NCBI GenBank assembly: GCA_017476575.1
Contig: JAFUZO010000075.1
Span: 1 to 56,425, forward strand
Source of the DNA: Bacteroidales bacterium
GTDB taxonomy: Bacteria > Bacteroidota > Bacteroidia > Bacteroidales > UBA932
DNA: 56,425 nt
Direction: 5' to 3'
A program made the translations under genes and the position numbers. The notes under the pieces were generated by a model. The model was not told the origin of the DNA and made no database searches. It saw only the letters and a program-made list of their open reading frames with translations. Below, one piece after another: positions 24,872-34,401 of this stretch. The first letter of the stretch is position 1. Every line of letters starts with the position of its first letter.

Positions 24872-27800
24872 ATGAATTTAACACTCAAATCAGTAACCCT
24901 TCTCTTATCCTTGTCGCTCGTCGGCATCGCCGTTTCGGCCCAGCAGACGGTCCACGGCACCTTGACCGACGAGGCGGGGCGCCCCGTCATCGGCGGGTCC
25001 GTCGTGGTGAAAGGCACGACCGGCGGAGCCGTGGCCGACCTCGACGGGCGGTTCACCCTCAAGGACGTCCCGACCGGGGCTGTCCTGGTCTTCTCCAGCA
25101 TCGGCTACGAGACGGTCGAGGCCGTCTATGACGGCTCTCCGCTGCGGATTGTCCTCAAGGAAGACACGCGCATCCTCGACGAGGTGGTCGTGGTCGGCTA
25201 TGCCACCATGAAAAAGCGCGACCTGGTCGGCGCGGTCGACCAGGTCGGGGACGAGGTGATCGGCAACCGCGCCAACTCCAACCTGGCCCGCTCCCTGCAA
25301 GGCGAGGTGGCCGGCCTGAACATCACCATCAACGACAGCAAGCCGTCCCATGCCGGCTCGTACAACGTCCGCGGCACCGGATCCATCGGTGCGGGCGGTT
25401 CCAGCCTCGTGCTGATCGACGGGGTGGAGGGCGACCTGTCGATGGTCAATCCGCAGGATGTGGCGAGCGTGTCCGTCCTCAAGGATGCCTCCTCCACGGC
25501 CGTCTATGGTGCCCGCGGTGCCTTCGGTGTCATCCTGGTTACGACCAAGGCGGCCCGGAAGGGGACCCCGGTGGTCAACTACAACGGCTCGGTGAGCGTG
25601 AACCGCCGGACCGTGATCCCGGACGGCATCACCGATTCCAACGAGTGGCTCGACTGGTGGATTGCCGCTTACAACGGCTATTACCAGGGCTCCCGCGCCA
25701 TCCTCAACCACATCGACTCCAAGGTCCCGTATTCCCAGGCCATCTATGACGAGATCCTCCGCCGCAAGAACGATCCGACGCTCTCCAAGGTGGCCGAGAG
25801 CCATGACATCAGCGGATTCGGCTATGCCTACTACGACAACCACGACTGGTTCGACGAGTTCTACCGCGACTACCACTGGTCCACCGAGCACAATGTGTCG
25901 GTGTCCGGCGGGGGCGAATACGCCGACTACTTCGTGTCCGGCCGCCTGTACGACTCCCAGGGTGTGTACAAGGTCGGCGACGAGCGCTACAAGAAGTACA
26001 ACCTGCGCGGGAAGGGCACCCTCCGCATCCGTCCCTGGATGAAACTCACCAACAACATGAGCGTCTCCATCGACCGGAACTACATCCCGACGACCTACAA
26101 CAACAACTCCGTCTCCCGCTACATGCAGCACTGCCTTTCGCCGATGGCCCCGCTCCGCAACCTGGATGGCACTTGGACCCCGGCCGCCGGTGTCTCCGGC
26201 TATGCCAGCCTGTACGAGAAGAGCAGTTATCTGACCGACGACTATATCTACCTGCGGGACAAGCTGGATCTGGACGTCGATCTCATCAAGGATGTCCTCA
26301 AGTTCCAGGCGGACTATTCCTACAACTATACCGGACGCACCCGCGGTTCGGTCTTCAGGCCGGTTTCCTATTCCAAGGAGCCCGGTGTGATCCTGGTCAC
26401 CTCCACCCAGAAGGTGGACTCCTACATGGAGCAGCAGGACTACGATACCCGCTACCAGGCTGTCAATGCCTACCTGACCTTCTCCCCGAAGGTCGGGAAG
26501 GACAACACCCTGTCTTTCCTGGCCGGTTACAATGCGGAATGGAGCCGGTACAAGACTGTGACGATGACCCGCACCGGTTTCACCTCGGAAAAGCCTTCCT
26601 TCAAGTTGATGGACGGCGAGGCCAGCATCACCCAGGGAGGGAATGAATGGGCCTACGTCGGCGCCTTCTACCGGGTCAACTATGCCTGGAAGAGCCGCTA
26701 TCTCGCCGAGGTGAGCGGACGCTACGACGGTTCCTCCAAGTTCCCGATGGGCAGCCGCTGGGGATTCTTCCCTTCGGCCTCCGTGGGTTGGCGCGTCTCC
26801 GAAGAGCCCTGGATGCAGTGGAGCCACCGTGCGCTGGACAACCTCAAGGTCCGCCTGTCCGCCGGCTCGATGGGCAACGGCAACGTGGCCCCGTATCTCT
26901 ACACTTCTGAGATGACGGTTGCAAAGGCCTCTGATATCGTCCTGGCCGGCAGCCTGCCGTCCTACACCTCGGTCGCCAGTGTCGTACCCTGGTCCCTGAC
27001 CTGGGAGACCGCCACGACCTATGACGCCGGTCTGGACATCGACCTGCTGCAGAACCGCATCTCCGCCTCCTTCGACTACTATGTCCGCCTGACCTCCGAC
27101 ATGTACACGGCCGGGGCCACCTTGCCCGGTGTCTTCGGCGGCACGGTGCCCAAGGGCAACAATGCCGAACTCCGCACCGACGGCTGGGAACTTTCCATCC
27201 AGTGGCGGGACCAGTTCAACCTGGCCGGGAAGCCCTTCCATTACAGCATCAAGGGAACGCTGTGGGATGCGACTTCAGTCGTGACCAAGTTCGCCGGCAA
27301 CGACGAAAAGACGTTCGGCACGATCGCCAACCTGATCGGCAACATGGGCCAGCCCGACTACTACGAGGGGATGAAACTCGGCGAGATGTGGGGCTACACC
27401 GTCGCGGGGCTGTTCAAAGACCAGGCGGATATCGACGCCTCCCCGACCCAGAACTATAAGCAGTCTTCGGACCTGGTCACCCATCCCGGCCAGGTGAAAT
27501 TCACCGATCTGGACGGCGACGGCATCATCGACTACAAGGGACTTACCCTGACCGACCACGGCGACCTCTCCATCATCGGCAACAGCACGCCCCGTTACCG
27601 TTTCGGCCTCAACCTTTCCGGACAATGGAACGGTTTCGGCCTGAGCGTCTTCCTGCAGGGCGTGGGCAAGCGTGACTGGTATCCCGGTAAGGACGCCGGC
27701 TATTTCTGGGGCAAGTATTCCCGCCCGTTCTTCTATTTCATCCCGAGCATCCACGCTCAGGACAACCCGGATGTGGCGCAGATGAACGAGGACGGCACCG

Positions 27801-28174
27801 AATGCCTCAACTGGGATACCGCCTACTGGCCGCGCCTGACCACCTATGTCACCAACGACAACGCCAACAAGAACACCATCCTGAACATGCCGAACACCCG
27901 GTACATGCAGAACGCCGCGTACCTCCGTGTCAAGAATGTCCAGCTGGACTACACGCTTCCGGCCAAGGCCAGCGCGGCCCTCGGACTTTCCGCCGTGAAA
28001 GTCTATGTCAATGCGGAGAACCTTCTCACCTTCACGCCGCTCCACAAGTGGGGACCCAACCTCGACCCGGAAGGCATCGACGGCGGGGACACCGACTTCT
28101 ATATGTCCGACCTGAACGGCAATTCCTATCCGATTTTCAAGACCGTCACCTGCGGTGTCAGCATCACTTTCTAA
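24872..28174 (+). CDS. SusC/RagA-type TonB-dependent outer-membrane transporter
   Basis: A 1100-residue protein. A signal peptide (1-23, ending VSAQ) is followed by a carboxypeptidase-D-like regulatory domain (about 25-100, with GTLTDEAGRPVIGGSVVVKG). The TonB-box region DEVVVVGYATMKKRDL comes next, then the plug with SLQGEVAGLNI and VLKDASSTAVYGARGAFGVI, and the 22-strand barrel ending in phenylalanine (GVSITF). SusC proteins import oligosaccharide-sized ligands with a SusD lid, powered by ExbBD-TonB such as that encoded at 43313-45238. It is separated by only 16 bases from susD and 13 from the transporter gene, so uptake across both membranes is encoded in one transcript. Confidence 0.97.
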   Translation: MNLTLKSVTLLLSLSLVGIAVSAQQTVHGTLTDEAGRPVIGGSVVVKGTTGGAVADLDGRFTLKDVPTGAVLVFSSIGYETVEAVYDGSPLRIVLKEDTRILDEVVVVGYATMKKRDLVGAVDQVGDEVIGNRANSNLARSLQGEVAGLNITINDSKPSHAGSYNVRGTGSIGAGGSSLVLIDGVEGDLSMVNPQDVASVSVLKDASSTAVYGARGAFGVILVTTKAARKGTPVVNYNGSVSVNRRTVIPDGITDSNEWLDWWIAAYNGYYQGSRAILNHIDSKVPYSQAIYDEILRRKNDPTLSKVAESHDISGFGYAYYDNHDWFDEFYRDYHWSTEHNVSVSGGGEYADYFVSGRLYDSQGVYKVGDERYKKYNLRGKGTLRIRPWMKLTNNMSVSIDRNYIPTTYNNNSVSRYMQHCLSPMAPLRNLDGTWTPAAGVSGYASLYEKSSYLTDDYIYLRDKLDLDVDLIKDVLKFQADYSYNYTGRTRGSVFRPVSYSKEPGVILVTSTQKVDSYMEQQDYDTRYQAVNAYLTFSPKVGKDNTLSFLAGYNAEWSRYKTVTMTRTGFTSEKPSFKLMDGEASITQGGNEWAYVGAFYRVNYAWKSRYLAEVSGRYDGSSKFPMGSRWGFFPSASVGWRVSEEPWMQWSHRALDNLKVRLSAGSMGNGNVAPYLYTSEMTVAKASDIVLAGSLPSYTSVASVVPWSLTWETATTYDAGLDIDLLQNRISASFDYYVRLTSDMYTAGATLPGVFGGTVPKGNNAELRTDGWELSIQWRDQFNLAGKPFHYSIKGTLWDATSVVTKFAGNDEKTFGTIANLIGNMGQPDYYEGMKLGEMWGYTVAGLFKDQADIDASPTQNYKQSSDLVTHPGQVKFTDLDGDGIIDYKGLTLTDHGDLSIIGNSTPRYRFGLNLSGQWNGFGLSVFLQGVGKRDWYPGKDAGYFWGKYSRPFFYFIPSIHAQDNPDVAQMNEDGTECLNWDTAYWPRLTTYVTNDNANKNTILNMPNTRYMQNAAYLRVKNVQLDYTLPAKASAALGLSAVKVYVNAENLLTFTPLHKWGPNLDPEGIDGGDTDFYMSDLNGNSYPIFKTVTCGVSITF

Positions 28175-28176
28175 CC

Positions 28177-28182
28177 AGGAGG
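28177..28182 (+). promoter_or_regulatory. Strong Shine-Dalgarno site before susD
   Basis: AGGAGG lies 8 bases before the susD ATG at 28191, directly after the susC stop. Bacteroidetes rarely use strong Shine-Dalgarno sites. This one decides the susD start and excludes longer reading from 28155. Confidence 0.6.
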
Positions 28183-28190
28183 ACCGAAAC

Positions 28191-30023
28191 ATGAAAAAAT
28201 ATCTTGCCGCCTTTTTGGCCGTCAGCCTCTTTGCGACATCCTGCGAGGATTTCCTGACGAAAGAGAACCCCAATTCCATCGACAGCGAATACTTCTTCAC
28301 CAACGAGACCTCCCTGGAACTGTATGCCAACGGACTGGTCCGGTCGTATGCCACCAAGATCAAGGACTTCATCGACGGCGACCGGTTTGCCGACACACAG
28401 GCCTGGAACGGGGAGTACCTCTTTTACACGACCCGGTACAACGTCGCCAGCAACACCAGTTGGAGTTGGACCAACCTGCGCTCCATCAATTACTTCCTGG
28501 AGAACCTGCGCCAGGCCGACGCGGAGCCGGACGTCCTCGACCACTACGAGGGCGTGGGACGTTTCTTCCGGGCCCTGTTCTATATCGCCAAGGTCCAGCA
28601 GTACGGGGCCAACCCCTGGTACGACCATGTGATCGACCCCACCGATACCGATGCCCTGTACCGCGCCCGCGACGACCGTTCCTTCGTCTGCCGGAAGATT
28701 CTCGAAGATCTCGACTACGCCTGCGAGCACTGCTCCGGCGACGCCCGGTACCGTGTCCGTTCCACCCTCGTCAACAAGTATGTGGCGCTGGCTGTCAAGG
28801 CCCGTTTCTGCCTGTTCGAGGGCACGTACCGCAAGTACCATGACAACGATCCCTCCACCGGCAAGGCCTGGACCGCAGAAGAGAAGGCGGAAGGCCAGGC
28901 CTACCTGCGCGCCTGTGCGGAGGCTTGCGAGGCCGTCATGGACTCCCGCTTGTACAGCCTGGTGGACGACCCCGCCAAGCGCGCCACCCAGTACCGCCAG
29001 ATGTTCACCGACCTGGACGGCTGCGGCAACTTCACCTCCGAGTGGATCTGGGCCCGCGACTATGACGAGGCCCTCAATGTCAAGAATACGGACTACTCCA
29101 TCAACGACTATATGCTCAATGCCCAGCATGCGAACTACGCGTTCAACCGCGATTTCGTGATGACGTACCTGATGCTGGACGGGACGCCGTTCACGTCGCG
29201 GTATGAAGGGGAGGACTACTATTACGCCACCTTCGCCGAGGAGACCGCGGGCCGCGACCTGCGCCTGGCCCAGACCATCAAGACCCCGGGCTTCAAGCGC
29301 GACGGGGGCAAATGGTCCGATGCGCCGAGCTTCCTGTATGCCATGACGGGCTACCAGCCGGTCAAATGGCTGACCGACTACATCAAGGATGCCATCGACG
29401 AGGCAACCTTCACCGATGTCCCGCTCATCCGCTATGCGGAGGTGCTGCTGAGTTATGCCGAGGCCAAGGCGGAACTCGGCGAATGCGGCCCGGACGTCTG
29501 GGACAAGACCGTCCGCCTCACCCGCGAGCGGGCCGGCGTCACGAGTATCTATCCGGCCGAGGCCGACCCGTACATGGTCAAGTACTTCAACGGGAAGGTC
29601 ACCGACCCCGTGATCCTGGAGATCCGCCGCGAGCGCGGCATCGAGTTCACGATGGAGAACCTCCGCCAGCAGGATATCCGCCGCTGGCACATGGGCGAAC
29701 TCCTGGTCCGGGTGAAGACCGGCATGTACATCCCCGCCCTCGAAACCGACCTGGACCTGGACGGCGACGGCACCCCGGACAACATCGTCTCCAACCGGCT
29801 GGTCGAGAAGGCGGCCATGAGTGTCCTTCCCGTGGACCTGGAAGGCGGTAACGAGAACTTCTCCACCTCCGGCAACTATCTCTCTGACGGAGACCATGGA
29901 TACATCCTCGGTTATACCAAATATCAGCAAGGGTACCAGTGGACCGAGAACAAGTACCTCTATCCGATTCCTTCTGCGGATGTTACCTCCAATCCCGATC
30001 TGGTACAGAATGCAGGCTGGTGA
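28191..30023 (+). CDS. SusD/RagB-type nutrient-binding lipoprotein
   Basis: A 610-residue outer-membrane lipoprotein. A lipobox-like signal (AVSLFATSC, Cys about 18) is followed by EDFLTKENPNSID, the usual mature start of SusD. A TPR-helical scaffold includes YHEGVGRFFRALFYIAK-like sequence and the RIRR-type C-terminal element ILEIRRERGIEFTMENLRQQDIRRW, characteristic of the family. It forms the lid over the SusC barrel at 24872-28174 and binds the glycan on the cell surface. The protein is longer than many SusD proteins (about 530), mostly through loops around 270-400, which may reflect a particular ligand. Confidence 0.96.
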   Translation: MKKYLAAFLAVSLFATSCEDFLTKENPNSIDSEYFFTNETSLELYANGLVRSYATKIKDFIDGDRFADTQAWNGEYLFYTTRYNVASNTSWSWTNLRSINYFLENLRQADAEPDVLDHYEGVGRFFRALFYIAKVQQYGANPWYDHVIDPTDTDALYRARDDRSFVCRKILEDLDYACEHCSGDARYRVRSTLVNKYVALAVKARFCLFEGTYRKYHDNDPSTGKAWTAEEKAEGQAYLRACAEACEAVMDSRLYSLVDDPAKRATQYRQMFTDLDGCGNFTSEWIWARDYDEALNVKNTDYSINDYMLNAQHANYAFNRDFVMTYLMLDGTPFTSRYEGEDYYYATFAEETAGRDLRLAQTIKTPGFKRDGGKWSDAPSFLYAMTGYQPVKWLTDYIKDAIDEATFTDVPLIRYAEVLLSYAEAKAELGECGPDVWDKTVRLTRERAGVTSIYPAEADPYMVKYFNGKVTDPVILEIRRERGIEFTMENLRQQDIRRWHMGELLVRVKTGMYIPALETDLDLDGDGTPDNIVSNRLVEKAAMSVLPVDLEGGNENFSTSGNYLSDGDHGYILGYTKYQQGYQWTENKYLYPIPSADVTSNPDLVQNAGW

Positions 30024-30043
30024 TCATTTTAAAGACACGAAAG

Positions 30044-31318
30044 ATGAAAAAAACATTATACAACGTAGGCATTGTCCTGGGCCTGGCCGCCAGCCTTGCG
30101 GCCTGTGAGAAGACCGAGGACCGCATCGAACGGGATGTCGATTCCGTGTCGGTTTCCTGCCGACGCCAGGACCTGCAGCACTGGGTGCTTGCCACCGGTG
30201 CATGGACCAGCGAGAACGATGTGCCCTGGATCACGTTGTCGCCGGACAGCGGCACCGGCGACGGGAAGAACTTCCAACCCTACACCATCCGTGTCGCCTA
30301 CAACAGCGACGAGACCTCCCGTACCGGCACGTTCTACCTGGTCCACAACGGGACCCGCTGCCCGGTCACCGTCATCCAGGCGGCCTGCTCCTTCTCCTAC
30401 GGCACCATCGACCTTTCCGGTTCCCTGATCCGCAACGAGGCGAGCGAGGCCTTCCTCCAGGTCCCTTACACCGATGCCTCCGGCGAGGAGCAGGTCACTT
30501 TCTCGGTCACCCTGGACGGGGCCTCGGAGGGGCTGTCCGTCGCCGACCGGACCTTCACGCTGAATGAAGGCTCCGGCGTCGCATCCCTGGCCATCACCGG
30601 CACCCCGACCCAGTTCGGCACCGTCTCCTTCACCGTCTCGGCCGACGGGAAGCCCCTCGGCACGGTGACGGCCGAGGTCACCCATGCGGGCGGGGCCTAC
30701 GGGCTGCCGTGCGAATGGAAATTTGCCGATACCAAGGATGCCGACTATTCCGCCGTCATGAAGGAGAAGCATCCGGAGTGGGCGGCGTCCCACATCTACC
30801 AGGCGGATGTCAACACGGAAGCGACGCTCTCCGTCACAGAAGCGGCGGGGAAGACCCTGGCTGCCGTCAGCGGATGGGGTTACAACGACGGGCATTGCTA
30901 CATCAAGGGTCTCCAGAAAGACGACAGTTTCCTGATGACGGTCCCTGTATCCGGACTGACGGCCGGGTCTTCCATCGGGGTGTCCGGCTCCGTGGGCGGT
31001 TCCGGTTCCGGTGCGGGCTATTTCCTGGTGGAATATTCCCTGGACGGCAGCACTTGGACGGCGGCGGACAACGCGTCGACGGAAACCGTGGGAACCGAGA
31101 CCTTCCCGTACCATGCTGCGGCCAAGGATTCTTACCTGCAGGCGGACGGCGCTTTCTCGGCTTCCTTCGTCCTTCCGGGAGACTTCTCCGGTACGCTCGG
31201 CGTCCGGATCCGCGTCTGTGCCAACGTGCGGGTCAACCATGCGTCGACCATTCCGATTGCAACGGGCGGAGGCGGCAGCAACCGTCTGAAGGGAACCCTT
31301 TCCATCCACGCGCTATGA
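30044..31318 (+). CDS. BACON-domain surface lipoprotein
   Basis: A 424-residue protein with lipobox LAASLAAC (Cys about 19). A BACON-like domain (about 35-110) has VPWITLSPDSGTG and the repeat TGTFYLVHNGTRCPVTVIQ. A second Ig-like segment (about 115-220) contains FTLNEGSGVASLAITGTP. A C-terminal beta-sandwich (about 250-424) contains GYFLVEYSLDGSTWTAAD and resembles carbohydrate-binding or exo-alpha-sialidase-neighbour domains. In PULs such lipoproteins are usually SGBP-type glycan binders encoded right after susD, as here. Its start is 20 bases after the susD stop, and the stop overlaps the next gene by 4 bases. No catalytic motif is seen. Confidence 0.8.
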   Translation: MKKTLYNVGIVLGLAASLAACEKTEDRIERDVDSVSVSCRRQDLQHWVLATGAWTSENDVPWITLSPDSGTGDGKNFQPYTIRVAYNSDETSRTGTFYLVHNGTRCPVTVIQAACSFSYGTIDLSGSLIRNEASEAFLQVPYTDASGEEQVTFSVTLDGASEGLSVADRTFTLNEGSGVASLAITGTPTQFGTVSFTVSADGKPLGTVTAEVTHAGGAYGLPCEWKFADTKDADYSAVMKEKHPEWAASHIYQADVNTEATLSVTEAAGKTLAAVSGWGYNDGHCYIKGLQKDDSFLMTVPVSGLTAGSSIGVSGSVGGSGSGAGYFLVEYSLDGSTWTAADNASTETVGTETFPYHAAAKDSYLQADGAFSASFVLPGDFSGTLGVRIRVCANVRVNHASTIPIATGGGGSNRLKGTLSIHAL

Positions 31319-32661
31319 GACTTCCCTGGCCGATCCTCCTTTCTGCGGGCCTGGCCCTTTCTTCCGCTGCATGCGGCGGAGAAGGGGCCGCCGGCCCCAC
31401 CCGACTGGCCATCCGGCCTGAAAAGGTCTCCTTGAAAACCGGGGAGACCCAGCAGTTGACGGCCGTCCCGACCCCGGTGTCGGCCCGCTTCTCCACGACC
31501 TGGTCCTCGTCTGCACCGGACATCGCCCAGGTATCCCCGTCGGGGCTTGTCATCGGCGGGACGCCCGGGGAGGCCACGGTCACGGCGACGGCCGGCAACG
31601 GCGTCAGCGCCACGGCCGCTGTCACCGTGACCGGCATCGACCCTTCCGCGGGCCCGGATATCCGGTCGGTGCTCGCCGCACCGCTCTCCCAGGCCCTGGT
31701 CCACTCCCGCGGGACGCAACTCTACAAGAAGGGCAACATCATGCAGGGGTTCGATTTCACCGATGCGTCCAGTTACTGGTATTCCCAGTCTCCGGATGGT
31801 GAATATCAGTACATCTCCTTCGTCCCGGGCCCTTCGCAGCAGTACAGTTCCTATATGACCCTGGAGCAGTTCGGGCACATGACCCAGATTGTCGCGGAAA
31901 AAGGGTCGGATGGAAAGAACTATATCTGGTGTAACTCCAACGGGCAGTATTCCGGAAGCAGTTACGGCGACAACCTTTCCTTCTCCCGGATTGAATACAA
32001 GCCCGGCGGGTCTTATTCCGGCGGGTATGCCGGGGACACGTTCGTCCTCAGCCGGAAATATGCGGATAGCAAGCCCTTCATCGACTTGCAGGTGGCCATC
32101 GACTTCGAGGCCCGGCGGCTGCTTGTCGGGGCCCGGGTCTCCGGTGTGGCGAAACGTTTCCATTTCGTCTATAACCTCGACGATGTGCTCGCCCTGCCTG
32201 TGAAGGAGACGACCCTGTCCGTCACGACCTCCGCCGGCACTGTGACGCGGACCTTCCCGGCCCGCGACCTGGAGGAGGCCCCGCTGCTGGGCAGTTTCGA
32301 AATCGCCCGCGGCACCTCTCCGGACCAGGTCTACTACTGTTCCCACCAGGGGCACGAAATCCACGGTGACACGGTCTGGTTCTACGAGGGCAATGCCCAG
32401 GGCGCCAGCACCGCACCGGATGCGTCGGTCGCTTACTTGACCGCCTATGATTTCGAAGGCACCGTCGTGGTGCCCCGGACCCGGATCGCCGCCATCGGGG
32501 ATTCCGTCCAGATGATGAATTTCGGCATCACCTGGGACGGGAGTGCCGAGGCCGAGAGCCTGAAAATCAAGGACCGGAAACTCTACCTGGGCTTCGCCGG
32601 CCATTCGGCGGCGTCCTCGGGCAACCGCATCCAGAGCATCCTGGTCTACGACCTCCCGTAA
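31315..32661 (+). CDS. Surface lipoprotein with BIG2 Ig domain and propeller-like (TagC/helveticin-type) domain
   Basis: A 448-residue protein. The lipobox ALSSAAC (Cys about 20) is followed by a BIG2-type Ig domain (about 32-105: RPEKVSLKTGETQQLTAV, SGLVIGGTPGEATVTATAG). The larger C-terminal region begins SQALVHSRGTQLYKKGNI and MQGFDFTDASSYWYSQSPDG. Its repeated aromatic blade edges (YQYISFVPGP, LEQFGHMTQIVAEKG, YIWCNSNGQYSG, FSRIEYKPGG) recall the propeller of TagC and phage P68-type receptor-binding proteins. That comparison is from memory of the fold pattern and is not certain. It may bind a polymer at the surface, or cleave it if an active site exists. It closes the long transcript. Confidence 0.65.
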   Translation: MRLPWPILLSAGLALSSAACGGEGAAGPTRLAIRPEKVSLKTGETQQLTAVPTPVSARFSTTWSSSAPDIAQVSPSGLVIGGTPGEATVTATAGNGVSATAAVTVTGIDPSAGPDIRSVLAAPLSQALVHSRGTQLYKKGNIMQGFDFTDASSYWYSQSPDGEYQYISFVPGPSQQYSSYMTLEQFGHMTQIVAEKGSDGKNYIWCNSNGQYSGSSYGDNLSFSRIEYKPGGSYSGGYAGDTFVLSRKYADSKPFIDLQVAIDFEARRLLVGARVSGVAKRFHFVYNLDDVLALPVKETTLSVTTSAGTVTRTFPARDLEEAPLLGSFEIARGTSPDQVYYCSHQGHEIHGDTVWFYEGNAQGASTAPDASVAYLTAYDFEGTVVVPRTRIAAIGDSVQMMNFGITWDGSAEAESLKIKDRKLYLGFAGHSAASSGNRIQSILVYDLP

Positions 32662-32753
32662 CCCCGTCCGGGGTTCCGGGGGGCGGCGGCCCGGTCTACC
32701 CGTCCTGGAGGACGGCCGCAAGCCGCAATCCGGTCGGAAATGTGGCGGAAATT

Positions 32754-32784
32754 ACTGTCTTTTACCGGTAATTTCCTATCTTTG
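32754..32784 (+). promoter_or_regulatory. Promoter of the GH27 gene, at the start codon
   Basis: TATCTTTG (32777-32784) lies 19 bases after ACTG (32754-32757), a weak -33 match. The ATG is only 5 bases beyond the -7 box, so a leaderless or nearly leaderless mRNA is expected. The box gives the alpha-galactosidase gene a promoter separate from the SusCD transcript. Confidence 0.5.
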
Positions 32785-32789
32785 TCAGC

Positions 32790-34394
32790 ATGAAGAGATT
32801 TATTTTTGCCGCCACATTGGCGCTGATGGTGCTTTCGGGCACCGGGGTCACGGCCCAGGAGACCGTCGACCTTTCGCAATACATCCTCACGCCGAAGGCG
32901 CCCGCCACACCCCGGATCAACGGTCCGAAGGTGTACGGCGCCCGACCGGGGGCGGATTTCATCTTCCGCATCCCCGCCACGGGCGACCGTCCCATGATCT
33001 TCTCGGCGAGCGGCCTCCCCAAGGGGCTGGAACTGGACGCCGCGAAGGGCCTCATCACCGGAAGGGCCAGGAAGAAGGGCACCTACCGGGTGACCCTGAA
33101 GGCCGAGAACGCCCTCGGAAGTTGCGAGCGGGAACTGCGCATCGTCATCGGCGACCGGATCGCCCTCACTCCGCCGATGGGCTGGAACTCGTGGAACTGC
33201 TGGGGCAACACCGTCTCGCAGGAGAAGGTGATGAGTTCGGCCCGCGCCCTCCTCGACAAGGGGCTCGCCGACTACGGCTGGGCCTACATCAACATCGACG
33301 ACGGCTGGCAGGGCCTCCGGGGCGGGAAGTACCATGCCATCCAGCCCAACAGCAAGTTCCCCGACATGAAGGCCCTCGCCGATTTCATGCACGACAACGG
33401 CCTCAAACTCGGCATCTATTCCGGTCCGTGGGTGTCTACCTACGCCGGCCACATCGGGACCTCCTGCGATAACCCGGAAGGGACCTACTGGTGGGTCGAG
33501 GAGGGCATCGTGGACGAGTACTGCAAACTGGACCGCAGCAAACTCAAGATCGATTCACTGCGGTACTTCGGGGCCTGCTCCTTTGCGGAGGCCGACGCCC
33601 GGCAGTGGGCCGACTGGGGCATCGACTACCTCAAATACGACTGGTACCCCAACGATGAATACTGGCTCAAGGACATGCGGAAGGCCCTCCTTGCCACCGG
33701 CCGCGACATCGTGTACAGCATTTCCAACTCCTCCAAGGTCGCCCTCGGCCCCGTGCTGATGGAGAATGCCGAATGCTGGCGGACCACCGGCGACATCCGT
33801 GACAACTGGAAGAGCGTCTCCGACATCGGCTTCAAGATGCAGGACCGCTGGGCGCCCTACAAGCGGCCCGGCAACTGGCCCGACGCCGACATGCTGGTCG
33901 TGGGCAAGGTGGGCTGGGGTCCCAAGACCCATGATTCCGGGTTGACGGTCGACGAGCAGTACACCCATATCTCCCTGTGGGCCATGCTGGGGTCGCCGCT
34001 GCTGATCGGGTGCGACCTAGCGGAACTGGACGATTTCACCGTGAGCCTCCTGTGCAACCACGAGGTCATCGACGTGAGCCAGGACCCGCTCGGCTTCCAG
34101 GCCACCTGCCAGAACGGGGACGACACTTACCGCATCTACATCAAGCCCCTGGAGGACGGGTCCGTCGCGGTGGCCCTGTTCAACCTCTCCGACGCCCCCA
34201 GGACCCTCGGCTTCGTGCCCCAGGCGCTGGGCCTGCTCGGCACGCAGACCGTCCGCGACCTGTGGCGGCAGCAGGACGTGGCCACCCTCTGGGCCAAAGA
34301 CCGCTGGGAGACGGCTGTCGCCCCGCACGGGGTGGTGCTCGTGAGGGTTTCCCCGGGCATCACCGGGGAGAAGTTGCAGGGATTCCACCGGTAG
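32790..34394 (+). CDS. Alpha-galactosidase, glycoside hydrolase family 27
   Basis: A 534-residue secreted enzyme: signal peptide ending VTAQ (1-23), an Ig-like putative binding domain (about 40-120) and a GH27 barrel from TPPMGWNSWNCWG (127-139). The nucleophile is Asp284 in LKYDW and the acid/base is Asp335 in TTGDIRDNW; both are intact. A cysteine-containing insertion around 213-262 (SCDNPEGTYWWVEEG) is typical of a bacterial subgroup. The C-terminal beta domain (about 430-530) is present. The enzyme should release terminal alpha-galactose, or beta-L-arabinopyranose in some members. It sits between the SusCD operon and a convergent LacI-type regulator. Confidence 0.94.
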   Translation: MKRFIFAATLALMVLSGTGVTAQETVDLSQYILTPKAPATPRINGPKVYGARPGADFIFRIPATGDRPMIFSASGLPKGLELDAAKGLITGRARKKGTYRVTLKAENALGSCERELRIVIGDRIALTPPMGWNSWNCWGNTVSQEKVMSSARALLDKGLADYGWAYINIDDGWQGLRGGKYHAIQPNSKFPDMKALADFMHDNGLKLGIYSGPWVSTYAGHIGTSCDNPEGTYWWVEEGIVDEYCKLDRSKLKIDSLRYFGACSFAEADARQWADWGIDYLKYDWYPNDEYWLKDMRKALLATGRDIVYSISNSSKVALGPVLMENAECWRTTGDIRDNWKSVSDIGFKMQDRWAPYKRPGNWPDADMLVVGKVGWGPKTHDSGLTVDEQYTHISLWAMLGSPLLIGCDLAELDDFTVSLLCNHEVIDVSQDPLGFQATCQNGDDTYRIYIKPLEDGSVAVALFNLSDAPRTLGFVPQALGLLGTQTVRDLWRQQDVATLWAKDRWETAVAPHGVVLVRVSPGITGEKLQGFHR

Positions 34395-34401
34395 GGAAGG
34401 C

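Noticed and set aside
31315..31660. Helveticin-type bacteriocin assignment for the BIG2 protein
   Set aside because: Only a loose propeller-like pattern is visible, the protein is a lipoprotein in a nutrient operon, and no immunity or secretion genes are nearby.
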